From Fennellomyces sp. T-0311 (taxonomy: Eukaryota > Mucoromycota > Mucoromycetes > Mucorales > Lichtheimiaceae): a stretch of 64,000 bases of DNA. Made by a program: the position numbers and the translations under genes. The notes beneath the pieces were generated by a model, which worked only from the letters and a program-made list of their open reading frames with translations, was not told where the DNA came from and searched no databases. Below, piece by piece: positions 16,026-27,406 of this stretch; the stretch's first letter is position 1, and every line of letters begins with the position of its first letter. Location: assembly GCA_025266875.1 (NCBI GenBank), contig JALLLT010000001.1, forward strand, positions 496,001-560,000. The letters run 5' to 3'.

Positions 16026-17224
16026 TCACTTTTTGTTAAATAAACTGTTTAGCCACGAACTGCCTTTGTCTTTTTTGGCTTCTTGTGGTTGAATGGCTGA
16101 GGTGACGTCGCTTAGTACAGTGGCACCTTCGTGTTTCTCTTGTGATAGTTGTTCCGTCAGTCGCTGGACGTTGGTTTCATACTGGGCCTGGCCACCAAGA
16201 TCATTTGATGCTGCGGCGTACGCTACCGCTTGCTTGTAATGAGTCAGGGCCTTTTCGAATTCACCCTTGATCTATTATAGGAAGCATCAGAGACTGGGGT
16301 GCCCCTTCCGCCCAATCCCACCAGTCTTACCTCAAGCAAACGCCCCAGATTGTTCGATACGACACCGCCGCATTCGCGACAATCCTGATCCTCCTTTCCA
16401 CTGCATGACTCGAGCGACGCCTGCGCCCATCCGAGTGCTTCGTCTGTCTTGCCCATACCATACATGACCTCGCATAGCTGGTTCTGCACGATTCCCTTGA
16501 GACAAATTTCCTCTTCGGGCATGGATTTCAGGGCCTGCAATAGCAACGGCAATGCGAGCTTGAACTGGCGTCGAACCGCATACAAACTTGCCAACGAGCA
16601 CAAGGTCGTGACATTACTCTCTTGCTGAAACGACCAAGTCAAAAACTGTTCGGCTTCTTCCAGTTCCCCGATACGCATATACAGATCACCCAGTTTCTTA
16701 GCAACCGCAGGTGAAGGTGCAAGCTTCCATACGCGTGTATATTCCGTGATTGCTTCCAGCACGTTGCCGGCGCGATTCTCGTCATTGGCCAATCGCAAAC
16801 GCAACTGTATAACAATGTCGGACGACTCATCCAAGGTTTCGAGTGCAATGTTTAATACTTTGCGAACGTAGTTTGCTGCAACTTGGTAATCGGGTGAAAT
16901 GTGTTCGCGTACATACGCGCCATGGAGTAGGTTGCGTGCACGGTATGAGAGCTCGTTGGGCGTAGATTCTCGGTAGTTTTCAATGTATAGATGGTACGAT
17001 TGCCAGGCGATGGCTGTGGCTAATGCCAGGGAGGCGGCAGTCAGGCCAGTGTACTTTAGAGTGACTTTAAGTTGTTGTCCAACAATACGAAATGCTGCAA
17101 CAGTTGGATTGCTGGACATTGCTGGCTTTGGTGGTACTGTTTGTTGCCATCGTCGTTGGGTCGTTGGGACGCGACGGAACTGGTGTGGGCAACGTCGTGT
17201 CAGGGCGAGAAGACGGCTGTTCAT
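16026..17224 (-). CDS. Mitochondrial TPR membrane protein, Mgr3-like
   Basis: Two exons (17224 to about 16331, then about 16271 to 16026) encode roughly 375-380 aa. The N-terminus is Arg-rich with few acidic residues (MNSRLLALTRRCPHQFRRVP), a typical mitochondrial presequence. One membrane segment lies near residues 58-75 (TGLTAASLALATAIAW). The rest is TPR helices, for example YMRIGELEEAEQFLTWSF, SLASLYAVRRQFKLALPLL and GKTDEALGWAQASLE. The second exon adds a final TPR and the tail SSWLNSLFNKK. Presequence, single TM and TPRs match Mgr3, an adaptor of the yeast mitochondrial i-AAA protease, but other mitochondrial TPR proteins share this plan. Confidence 0.75.
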
Positions 17225-18089
17225 ATTGTTGTGTGTGTATGAAAAAACAAATGCAGGCTGAGACTGTCAGCTTTTGCTTTCCGCTGTGCGTATGCCACTG
17301 CTAATTTTGTAAAAGCACCTGTCATTTATGCATGATTGGCCCTTCTTATATATTAGAGCCATCAGTTCCGGCTTGTTATGTATTGGCTCATCCGAGGTCA
17401 ATGTCCAGTTGAGAGAAAGATATCGAATCTTTTACCGCCACGTACTCATAACTTTGCGGACACATATCTGCTTTTTTAACTTTATTTACTCGAATGTAAG
17501 GAAATTGTGGACAGTGGCCACTTTATATAACGATATGATGGTGCAGCCCAAACTTTATCATTATATCAAAATATCGTTATATCAAATGGGATTAGGCAGT
17601 GATTACCGTTTTGGTGCATTGAAAATTGTATCGTTATATCGAATTATCGTTATATAAAATATCATTAGATGAAGCGCCCACTGTACAGGTTAAATTAACA
17701 TCAGGAGCACTAAAACGTTTGAGTGAGGTGTAATGACAGTTTTTTGTGCGTTTACTAATCATCGCGAGTACAGAGCGAAACGATCCAGGTCAGCTACCAT
17801 TCGTATGTCGTGATTATTGCTGCTGTTCCTGGTCAACTTTAAGGTAACCCACCAAAGAATTTCCTTCCTCCTCTTTCCACCCTATCCCCTTTTAATACGT
17901 ATCTGCTAATCAACAGTAACTCGCATGTACTATGGACGGAAAAATATACGCGACAGCAGTGTTAGATATGTGGTTATAAATGGCTGTACATTTTGCGATA
18001 CAAATTACTTCTATTTTCACCGAAGGGACGAGCTATATTGACATATTATACAACGGAAACTAGAGTTGATCGACGAACACCATATAGCA
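17225..18089. other. Intergenic region containing a MITE
   Basis: No protein gene is seen. The left part is the promoter of the TPR gene. The segment 17512-17683 is a small inverted-repeat element described separately. The right part is the 3' flank of the F-box gene. Confidence 0.5.
17512..17683. mobile_element. MITE with CAGTGG termini (pogo/Tc1-like, non-autonomous)
   Basis: The element is about 172 bp. The left end reads CAGTGGCCACTTTATATAAC and the right end, on the opposite strand, reads CAGTGGGCGCTTCATCTAAT. By hand alignment the terminal 30 bases (counting four flanking bases) agree at about 23 positions. The interior is made of variants of a sub-repeat resembling atcgttatatc. The right flank is TA, as expected for Tc1/mariner/pogo insertion; the left flank is GA, so one side has mutated. 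There is no coding capacity. CAGT-starting termini are typical of pogo/Tigger elements. Confidence 0.65.
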
Positions 18090-20059
18090 TCACCGCACAA
18101 ATTCCATGTGAAGGTGATCTTTCTCTTTGGTATGCTTGATGAATCCATAAGGTCGCCTAGAAAGAAGCTTGAAGCACTCTTTCTTATTTGTCCAGCGCTG
18201 CTGACTACCATCAACGACCAGAGATTTGAAGGCGCCATTGAAAGGTTTGCGGTCAAGAAGGAGCCTTAATCCTGCCTTAGTGATAGGATTACAATTGGTA
18301 ATGCGCAATTCCTGTAGCGATCGCATATCTCCAAGATGTTGGAAAGCACGATTCGATAGGCTGACTTTTGAGAACCAAATTCGTTCTATATTGCTGTTCT
18401 GTATGGCCTTGATAAATGAACTTAGCCCCGTTTTACTGATTGTACTGACGAATAGGTCAGAATCAGAGTCGTCACTGCAAAGACGTGACACGTAGTCATC
18501 TGTATCCTCGGGTAGTAATTCATAGTTATGGAGCTGCAAGCTGCGCAAGGAGCGGATGGTTGCTGTTGCATGTAAAATGGCTTCGAATAACGGAAATCCA
18601 TTACATTGTGTTCCAAATGACATGTGTTCCACGTGGGTATCAATTGCACCCATTGATTGCAACAAAGTGCAAGCGTTGACCATAGGCCCATCAAGCACGT
18701 CCATATTGTAAAAGTAATTCTTGTACGGCATTTGGAAACTAAGCGTCTTCAAGGAATTTAGGCGTGCCAGAATACCGGCCAGATCGGGTGAGAGAAGGCC
18801 TATCGCTGTTGCGTCGATTTCAAGTTTTTCCAAAGATGGGCAATGTTCGATAAACTCGTTGAGTTGATCGGGTTTCTCCGAATATATGTCGTTTTTGCAT
18901 GCCAACTCGCGTAATTTTGGCATGTGGAGTGTATGAAGACCCTCAAGGTTCTCGCACTGTGCCAGATATAAGACTTCTAGTGTATTTTGGCTCTGCTTGA
19001 TAAGTCTAAAAACTTGTCCAAAATCGTACTCGTCATCATATCCAACGGACACACCAAAGAATTTCAAGACACGTAGGCCACGGGATGGCAAGGCCTTGTC
19101 ATGTTCCATATAGTCTTGCCACCATGATATATTAGGAAAGCTCACAGGGATAGCATTGCCATCCTTCCCAGAATTATCCATGCGGTTGCATTCAATGTAC
19201 TCGATTCCCGGACAGTGCTCGATTATCATTTCGAGATCCGTGGTTTCGTTGTTCATGTTTATCTCCTGGATATCGGGATCTTCGAGGCTCTCGATGTCCG
19301 TGTTTCCTAGACGTACGCAACGTAGGTTTGGGCATCTTTTGAGAATATTGCGGATGGCGGGTATACCAACGACGCTATCGATGGATAGGCATGTCAAATT
19401 CTCGAATATGGTGTGTCGTCGTGATGCTTCGTGTTCCTGTTTGTCGACGCCCAATTCCATCCTCTGGTAATCCCCGATTATCTCAGGCTGAAAATGTAGA
19501 CTCTGCAGCTGTGGGCATGCATCAAGTATAGACAAGAGGTCGATGTCGGACTGATGCTCTTCAAATACAAGCACCCGCAGCTGGGATGCGATTTTCTCCA
19601 AGGCTTCGATGAAAAGCACTTGATCCGTGATCTCACATTCGTAAAATGCTTCATAATATAAAGTCAATATTGTTTCAATTCCAACAGAAAAAGCGCCTCA
19701 TACTTACATAGTCTTTTTATGTTTCGACAATTCCAGGACACGATAGACTCGAGGGCGTCAACGATACCAGTGTCGTAATCCAGGAAATTCACAATCTCAA
19801 TATTCTCACTGAACGGTGGTGGCTGTTCTGAGATCGTCCTTGTTACATCGTACACCAAGTTTAAGGTTTTCCACGGCTGTACTGACAGGTGAGCGACGCG
19901 ATTCCTCCAATCCTTGTTGACTAGCATGCATTCTGCAACGTCTCGCGCCGACAAATGGGAGAAGATCTCCCCGTTGATCTCTCCAGCAAAATAATTCAGG
20001 GGATCGTGATTCGATGCTACCGTCACGGGTGAGACTCGAACTTTCCTTGATGATGGCAT
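18090..20059 (-). CDS. F-box/LRR protein
   Basis: Two exons (19708-20059 and 18090-19648) give 636 aa. The F-box is near the N-terminus (YFAGEINGEIFSHLSARDVA, then LVNKDWRNRV). Irregular leucine-rich repeats follow, such as ILDACPQLQSLHFQPE, ILKRCPNLRCVRLGNTDIE and CPSLEKLEIDATAIGLLSP. F-box proteins are substrate receptors of SCF ubiquitin ligases; the LRRs choose the target, which cannot be inferred here. The intron has gtaagt at the donor, a branch-like ttgac and ends tgaag. An in-frame ATG 60 bp upstream (20119) is possible but gives an unlikely N-terminus. Related to the 54808-56934 gene and to the pseudogene near 46 kb. Confidence 0.88.
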
Positions 20060-20345
20060 TGCGTGAGGGCAAGGTAAAAAAAAGTGAGTGGCGCTGGTGC
20101 GGGAATCATCATGCGACACCCGAATAGGAAGGTGGTACTTGTATGCAGCCCAACGGCAATGAATATATCAGGATTAGGCAAGCAACACACACGATGATCG
20201 ACGGTAATCCGTTGCGATACACATGATATCACGCTCATTGTTTACGGCTCTCTCTTTGTACATGGCCCCATTGTATAGGTCCTTTAAAACAAGATGTGTC
20301 TTCCACTTTTTAAAAAGAAATAGTCCTCTCAAAAACCTTTTCAAG

Positions 20346-20819
20346 ATGTATGCGAATTGGAATCTCCGTTCCGAGCTCTCTTTCCGCCACATCAAATGGT
20401 TCGACGTGAATGATATTCTGGAATGTGCGCAGTTTTACCGCAAACGACTTTTCGCTAGTGGTGACGGTGTCATCATCCAAGACTTCTATTTAAGGCACAT
20501 ATCTCCTAAAGCCGTGCCATTCGCCCCGGACAAACGCTTTCCTCCTAATAAGCTATACATCTCTCATGGTTTTGGCGATTGGGGTAAACACCTCCACAAT
20601 TTCTTCTTGGTGGCCAGCATACTTGCTCATCACAGTAAACTCAATCGTGCATATAAAGGAGCCAGAACACTTGGTGACGCCGAGTTATCTATCATAAGCT
20701 TTATCAACACAATTCTAGAAAAAATCGAAAATATGGAAGATGTATTCGATCAAGACAAATTCGAAAAAACATTTAAGCTTAAGTGGGAGGAGCGCATCAA
20801 AGGAAGTGTGTCAGCTTAA
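20346..20819 (+). CDS. Orphan-family small protein, copy A
   Basis: Intronless, 157 aa, no signal peptide or membrane segment. It shares an order of motifs with three other genes in this window (22797-23246 minus, 42968-43447 plus and 44365-44874 plus). These are a start of the form M-aromatic-x-x-W (here MYANW), an aromatic pair near residue 18 (KWF), KRFPPNKLYISHGFGDWGKH in the middle, and an acidic C-terminal FEKTFKLKWEE. I know no named family with these features. The start was set at 20346 by alignment to the other copies; the frame is open further upstream. It is divergent from the F-box/LRR gene, with 286 bp between starts. Confidence 0.6.
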   Translation: MYANWNLRSELSFRHIKWFDVNDILECAQFYRKRLFASGDGVIIQDFYLRHISPKAVPFAPDKRFPPNKLYISHGFGDWGKHLHNFFLVASILAHHSKLNRAYKGARTLGDAELSIISFINTILEKIENMEDVFDQDKFEKTFKLKWEERIKGSVSA

Positions 20820-22796
20820 AAGTACTTTAACTAGCACACCGTCTTTTATGGTATGTACGAATGCCTGCACTTTGATAAAAATGTTACTAGGCTGTACGAC
20901 CGGATGAAGAGCATACCATATAGTGGAATAAAATAGTTTTGTACACATAGTACGTATGTGATTTGTGAACATGAGTGAAAGTATAGCCACAGACACAATA
21001 TGCATAGAGATATCTCATATATGAACAGTAGAGTAGCTCTATTATAAGTACTATTAACCATAAGTACAATAAGGTGGCATCGCACCTTCATCAGCATCCA
21101 CTCTAACCGAATACTCTTTCGCGCTGCTGGATTTTACAAAATCTATATTGTTTGAACGAGCGTCGCTAAATAGCGCGTTACCATCTGTAGTCCCATGTAT
21201 ATAGAAACCTGGCATCGGCCTAGGGTGATTTCGTCAAACCTCCGGTAGAGAAGCCCATTTAACTGCAGGGATAACTTGCGTGTCATTATCCCATATTTTA
21301 TCGTCCGCTTTTTCTATCAAGTATTTCTGTTGTTCTCATTTTTCTTACTGCTTATAGGCGCTCCACATTACCTACAATAACTGCCGATTGACCCAAAGCG
21401 TCTGGCAAAATATCTAAGCTAATTTACGCTTCATATCTGTCATTCTGATATCGCCGAGACTCTAAAGCAAAAGATTCATTGTCAATAATGCTGCCATTAT
21501 CCGTAAATAAGGCAGGAAGTGTACGTTGAAGCCGCTCAATCGCTGCTTCTATCCGCTGTCTACATGATATCCCATGATCCGTGCTGAAGCGAGCTACTGC
21601 CTTACATATCAAAGTCTTACTAACGCTGTATATAGGTACGTAATCGGCCATCTGGCACGCTCAAGTACAGGCTAGTGCTGAATGTTATCCAATAATACTA
21701 TTCTGGATTCTTTGTTGCTCTATATTAAGCATTCCTTTCATTCAATGCAAAAGTTACTAGTCTCACAAAATTACTGAACATTGTATCCATAGCTTCTTGA
21801 GGATTGCTACGAGGCCTATTACATTTGAAGTATTAACTGCTTTATCTAAAAATGCCGCATCATTGTTTCTTTACGAGTAACCATCAGTAGATATTTTTAC
21901 AACTGGCGGGAGGTAGCCCTGATGCTAGCCTGAAAGTATGGTCATGACCCTGATTAGCAGAGTAGTCCCAAATACCATGTCCAATATAATGCATTCGTCG
22001 CATTCTCCAATGAGCGAGAGTGATAGTAAGGACGAGTAGAATACGACATGGTTGTCAGGGCTATAATAATTAGTAAGGTAGCTTATTGTTGATCGAAACA
22101 TGGATCATTGACTCCAATGAAGTACTACACTTTCGTCGCCATTGATGTCCCACATTGATGTAATCATGCTGCGATAGTTATATTTTGCCTTCTTTGAGCA
22201 TGCATCATCATTGTAATGGACATGATAATCGCTCTATTTACCAAGTACACTATGTTTATTAGTTTGATATACTTTCTGTATTTACCTTCCCTGATATATA
22301 ATGTATGACAATAAGAGCAAGGCCGCAGCAGCATAAAAGTAGGCTGATAATTTAACTCTTTTGGTTGCCATTTCATCCTTATACACTGCCATTTGGTAGC
22401 ACTTCCCGTCTTCGGTTATTGTGAAGAAAATGTTGATCAAAAGGGTTTAGCAACATAGGTTCACTGATAATAGCTTTCTACAGCTAACTTTTAATTTCGT
22501 AGCATGACAAACTTTAGACACAAGATTGATCGATAGACGACTCTTTCATTTTAAATACTGTCTCCGTACTGCATAATTTACGTCAAATGACAACGCGTAT
22601 TGGAAACTCAAGTGACAACTAAAGTATAGTTGCTATTACAAAATTATTTTTCTAATTTGATGCATCGCCAGTTATTGTGAGTGACTTTCATGTCACTTAA
22701 AGGTGCTCAAGTGTGCGCTTATTTGAATCGTCTTTGATGTATGTAAAGGTTTGAACATCGCTGAAATTAAAGCTGTGTACAGCAATTAACAACAAA
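20820..22796. other. Gene-poor AT-rich region
   Basis: About 2 kb without a supportable gene. A minus frame at 21424-21651 encodes 75 aa containing RIEAAIERLQRTLPALF. It reads like protein but has no partner exons and may be a relic, possibly of the neighbouring small orphan family, whose C-terminal helix has a similar look. Nothing else stands out. Confidence 0.35.
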
Positions 22797-23246
22797 TCAA
22801 ACCACTTCATCGTCTATCCATTCTAGCCCGTAACGAGACTCAAACGTTTCTCGTGTAAACACATGTGGCTTTGATATAAGAAGTTGTTGGAGAGCCTCAA
22901 TATCGTCCAACATTCTGCTTGTTATCGTGGAAGTATCGCTCATACATGTGTACAAATCCTTTCTGTCTGAATAAATAAGCAGGCTGATACCATATAAAAC
23001 TCGATCGATATGAAATCCCCAATCACCGCCATGACAGCATACGACCTCTTGATTTTCCGGAAATCGGGTATGCTGTGTGACAGGGATCTGTCCTTTCAGC
23101 ATTTTAAGTTCCCGCGGTGAAAGTTGATCAGTAGTGCCATCATAAATGTGCTTGAGAAGTATGGTGATAAGCTCTTGAATATCTTCCAACAAGTACCATT
23201 TCAGCAATAGAGCGATGCGCATTCGCGTTTCCCAGCTTGCATACAT
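22797..23246 (-). CDS. Orphan-family small protein, copy B
   Basis: Intronless, 149 aa. Motifs shared with the other three copies: MYASW at the start, KWYLLEDI near residue 17, TRFPENQEVVCCHGGDWGFH in the middle, and ESRYGLEWIDDE at the C-terminus. The copies are too divergent to be recent duplicates, yet the motif order and length hold, which argues for selection on a real protein. No signal peptide, no TM and no recognised domain. Function unknown. Confidence 0.6.
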   Translation of the reverse strand: MYASWETRMRIALLLKWYLLEDIQELITILLKHIYDGTTDQLSPRELKMLKGQIPVTQHTRFPENQEVVCCHGGDWGFHIDRVLYGISLLIYSDRKDLYTCMSDTSTITSRMLDDIEALQQLLISKPHVFTRETFESRYGLEWIDDEVV

Positions 23247-24814
23247 TGATAAGGGAACAGAAAGTCTAGGTTTGTGTTGTGGAAAACGTTGCGCTATTTA
23301 ATAAAGAAAATAAACAAAGAGTCAGACTAGTTGTCTCATGGGCCTTAGTCTTAAAAAGTACTAAAAGGGCTCAAAAAGTTAGTTGCTATAATAAAGAAAA
23401 ATTTTGAGAGTCTCTATTGTGAAATTACCAAATTCACGCCCAACGCTAATCTTCTACTATGATTGCCTTTTGTGGCTGGTTGTAAAACTTCTTTTCGCGC
23501 AACAGAATCTCGAGACTTTTCATAAAGGCAATGTCTAACTGTAGACGGTGCCGATGATATAATTCATAAATAAATTAGCGACGGACAACCCTGTTGCCTT
23601 CACAGTTGATGCTTAAATCTTTGCCATTGAATCATCCATAGACGAAATCTGTTATATAAATACGTAGATGTATTATAGTCGTTATAGCCGTACACCGTTG
23701 TAAAGGAATATGTGGTTTTTATACTTGAGGTATGGTGTATATAGTACAATTTTCAATTTATACATCACTTACGCTTTGTTCTGTCGTCAAATGAGCACCG
23801 CAGATGAATTAAAGTAAAATACGCCCAAGAGGAAAACAACATGATGTGTTTATTGCGATTGATTCCATGACAATTCATGCTTTACCTTTAGCTCAGTATG
23901 TGCACATGGAGCTTGCGATGAAACGAAGGGAATTTGATACTTAAATAGAATGCACGCTGTTGGTCCAGTAGATGCCATGGCTGAAAAGGAATTGGAGACG
24001 TTGGCAAGGAAATCACAAGCAACAACTTGCATATTATTTTCCGAAATGCTTTCCAGAGACCCTGAAACCACGGTAATGTGATTTATATCGATAATTGTGC
24101 CGTTATCGCCAGACGACATTATTACGTAGTTTGAACTTTTAAAATTATATCCCAAGTCCTCCTGAGTCCCCACGCCTTTGTCTCAAGTGCTGTATATGTT
24201 GCTGGAAACTATACAGCGTTCGGTGCTTCTCCAGCCTTCCTCAGATTTTTGCCTGTTGACTCGGGCAGAACTGCTGAAAAATATACCAGCCATGCTAGTT
24301 CATAGGAAGATACATTTGCTTTTTTAAATATATTGCTCTATACGAAGGGGTGAAAGAAACGTAGGACAGGAAAGATAGATGAGAATAGTTATTCAAGGAA
24401 GTAATAAGGCGAGGAGGAAGATGAATGTTCGCTAAGGATGGTAAGAAGAAAAAATGCAAGGGCATATGCAAGCATGTTCGTGGAACATTATTTGATCACT
24501 ATATATTGTTTTCCGACAGTCGTGTCTTTGATAGGTATACCAGGAAAATACTGTATGTACCAAAAAGGTGGGATAAAGTCTAAAGAGATGGTCATGGAGT
24601 TCTAGTAGAATGCGTGTGAGCAACGTTTCTCCAAAACGAAAAGATGCAGATCCACAACGATTTTACACGTATGAAAAAAGTGATCCATAGCGTTTATGAT
24701 GAACTTTATAGGCAGTATTTGAATTGATATGTTTTATATGTGGATTGATCGTCTACTTTGTGCACTAGTGTGGCTAGTAAATTATTTGTACATGATGCGA
24801 GAGTATCATCTATT
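23247..24814. other. Intergenic region with one possible exon or relic
   Basis: Mostly AT-rich. It holds the minus frame 23850-24173, listed separately, and a minus stretch near 24180-24300 that reads WLVYFSAVLPESTGKNLR between stops. This suggests remains of a protein gene, but no intact model is possible. The rest shows nothing. Confidence 0.35.
23850..24173 (-). CDS. Unrecognised open frame, possible last exon
   Basis: This minus frame of 107 aa contains SSNYVIMSSGDNGTIIDI and ends SWNQSQ. A strong acceptor (gggactcag) lies inside the first codons, so it may be a terminal exon whose upstream exons are lost or unrecognised. The amino-acid composition is protein-like (Ser/Asn/Val-rich, as in secreted proteins). 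I do not recognise it. Confidence 0.3.
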   Translation of the reverse strand: MGTQEDLGYNFKSSNYVIMSSGDNGTIIDINHITVVSGSLESISENNMQVVACDFLANVSNSFSAMASTGPTACILFKYQIPFVSSQAPCAHTELKVKHELSWNQSQ

Positions 24815-26101
24815 CTAGAAGATACCATTAGCAGGAGCAAATCCGATTCTCTTTTGATCACCGAATTCAAAGATGGTATAAAAATTGGCCAAAAGTTTGT
24901 TACCGATGATGGCAACACGCCAGGCAGCAATGGTCACTTCGCAAAGATCGTCGGGTTCGGAAATCACCTGCAAAAGATTTCGAAGAGGAACAGAAAGCGT
25001 AAATGTTGATGATGCATTGGGGAGTTCGAACGTAAGGTTTCCAGATGGAATATTTTTGGAGCAATCTTTGATACGGAAATATCCCGCGCCGCTGGTATCG
25101 CCGTCGTCGTAATAAAGCTCAGCTTTTGGCCATGCCGATCGAACGAGCGGTGTTGCTATTTCTTTCGGAAGCATTGTTAACGTTGTGCCAGTGTCGAAGG
25201 TGAATACTTTGGGTTGGTCGAGGAACTTCTGCTTGTCGTCAATGTTGATGCTGTTGATGGTCCCAGTCCAATGCTTGAAAGAGTTGTTTTCAGGTACAAC
25301 GTTTGTGTAATGTATCTGTGCTTTGTCTAGGCCATCGTGGATCCCGCCTAGTACCACAGAACCACGTTCGTTGTCTAGGTGGACCGAGAATATCGGTGAT
25401 GGAATCAGTCCCGCTGCATAAAGTGATTGTAGAATGGGATTATAAGATGGACCATTGTCTGCCATCACTGTCAGGCTCGGGAAACCAGCTCCAAAGATGC
25501 CGTCGACGATGCGTGAGGTGTCATCCCTTGTTTGATGTGCTAAAGCTCCAGTGGAGCCATCTACTGCGACGAGCGTTTGCTTCTTGAGTTGTGTACCGCC
25601 AAAACTGACAGTTTCGGTGAAATAAGAGCCGACAGCTGAACCCGATCCATACGTTGCATTGAATAGGCGGACATTCTCTGGCACCGTGCCATACGAACGT
25701 GAGTTGTGCGGATTATAGGCTTATTATAAAATTTCCTATTTAGAACATACCCCTGCGTAGTAACGAAAGAGCTCCGTTTTCTTACCTCGACCTGACAGAC
25801 AGCCATCTTGTTTACTACAATCTTGTGCTGGAATCCAAGTATCTGAGCTTCCAGTATCAAAGAAAAGTAAAAATTTTTGACTAGGTGTCCCAATATCAAG
25901 TTCAACCGCGGGTGCACCGTCATTGCTGAGTATATTGACATCGAGAGCCTGGCCACCGGTCTGTCGCCGCTCAAGTCCGGTTGAGCGATTTTTAACAACG
26001 TGACGTACTGGTAGTACTATTGGTCCAGATTGAGGTGTTGGTAATGGTGTCGCTGATCCTATGAACAGGGCAGTAAATAATAAATAATGGTAGTGTACCA
26101 T
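24815..26101 (-). CDS. Secreted pepsin-like aspartic protease (A1)
   Basis: Two exons (25786-26101 and 24815-25719) join to 406 aa. The order is a signal peptide (MVHYHYLLFTALFIGSATPL), a propeptide with an Arg-Arg site (LERRQTGG), then the catalytic core. The first active-site motif is FFDTGSSDTWIP and the second is FTFDTGTTLTMLP. The flap region reads NATYGSGSAVGSYF. A Cys pair near the N-terminal lobe (DCSKQDGC) and another in the C-terminal lobe (DCS...LCE) would form the usual disulphides. The C-terminus is FEFGDQKRIGFAPANG. The intron uses CGAG|gtaaga and ends aataag; the alternative read-through adds a stop. It is likely a secreted nutrient-acquisition protease. A TATA box lies 64-71 bp before the start. 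Confidence 0.93.
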
Positions 26102-26164
26102 CGTGTCAAAGAAGAGGGAAAAGCCGTGTAAACAGCTGTTGTGGTTTTTTCTATGACTTCTTTT

Positions 26165-26172
26165 TATTTATA
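26165..26172 (-). promoter_or_regulatory. TATA box of the aspartic protease gene
   Basis: TATAAATA on the minus strand, 64-71 bases upstream of the start codon. Two other secreted-protein genes in the window have a TATA box at nearly the same distance. Confidence 0.6.
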
Positions 26173-26272
26173 GATGTAAATAGATTCTGGGCAGTAACTT
26201 GGCGCTCTTTTATAAGCATTAAGAGTCGGTCGGTGGGACAACGGACGTATACAAATATAGATAAACGATCTT

Positions 26273-27406
26273 TTATCCTCGTGACATTTTAGCGTTAAGC
26301 CATTTGCGCAACCCAATGGCGGTGGTCATGGTAACGATGATAATGGTGCCCGTTACACTAAAGATGTCAGGATATTCATGAAGAATGAAAATGCCAAAGA
26401 TGAATGCAAAAACGACATCGTTCATGCGCATCAGCGTTCCAGGTCCAGCCGGGGCGAGCTGCAGGCTAGAAAGGATGTTGCACATTAATGAAAATAAGTT
26501 TATCACGCTTTGATTTAGTCTACTTCTTACCCCTTATTAAGCAGACATTGGCCAATGAAGGCGGTCGTTCCTGTCGTGAACAGCATGAAATACTCGTACC
26601 ATCCTCGAGGGACGACAAATTCCTGAAACATGAATAGTGCAGGTACACTAACCACTAACGATACCAAGCCGAAATAAACAGTATGGACCAAAAAGTGGGC
26701 GCCCTTGCCAACCTTGCGTACAGTGATATAGGCAAATGCGGACATCATGGCACCTAGCAGCGCACAAAACACGGCAAACATCCGACCTGTGGATGTGGTA
26801 TCATCGGGAGTGGCGTCATTTCCACCAAACAGGAATTCAGGTTTGGATACCAACGTTGCGCCAACCATACAAAGCGCAGCGCAGATTCCTTCAAACCATC
26901 CGAAAGGTTCCCCTAGGACCAAGGCAGCCAGAAGAGCAGTAAAGATTGGGTTGAGGAAGAAAATCACTAAGGAAAAAAGAAGTGGTATGTTTTTTAGAGT
27001 TAATTGATTCCTGCATATAAATAAGTAAAAAGGGCTTTTTACCAGTGGCATCGGCTAGTGGAAGCTGCGTTACGCTAAAGTAGAACAGACTGATGCCCAT
27101 AGTTCCAAAAAGTCCTCTGCAGGTCAGCCATTTTCGCACGCCCTTTCGGCCAAGCGGGTTGATGCCAATCCACCAGCAACCAAGAATACCGAGAGCTGCT
27201 TGAATGACCGATCGAGCCAGAACAATTTCGAATGAGGGAAACGATGTGCCGCTCAATTTCACAAAAAGTGTCATTGTAGAAAATGCCAAAGCCGACAATG
27301 TCATTAGAATCAGGCCGAATGCTTCTGACTTTGCATTATGTTCAACTGGTCGCTGCAAAAGCGGTGTTCGCTCGTCTCGGATGTCGACTACTTCTTCTCG
27401 AGACAT
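26273..27406 (-). CDS. EamA-type drug/metabolite transporter (SLC35G-like)
   Basis: Three exons encode about ten hydrophobic segments, typical of the DMT superfamily with two EamA repeats. The soluble N-terminus (MSREEVVDIRDERTPLLQRP) has an acidic/dileucine-like sorting signal. Repeat one includes LMTLSALAFSTMTLFVKLSG and FEIVLARSVIQAALG, then LADATVIFFLNPIFTALLA across an intron. Repeat two includes LLGAMMSAFAYITVRKVG and GPGTLMRMNDVVFAFIFGI. Members export or exchange small metabolites across plasma or internal membranes; the substrate cannot be told. A start at 27508 is open in frame but adds an implausible leader, so 27406 was chosen. Confidence 0.88.

Noticed and set aside
20023..20238. 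71 aa minus frame overlapping the F-box start
   Set aside because: Shadow frame; the F-box reading frame explains the region.
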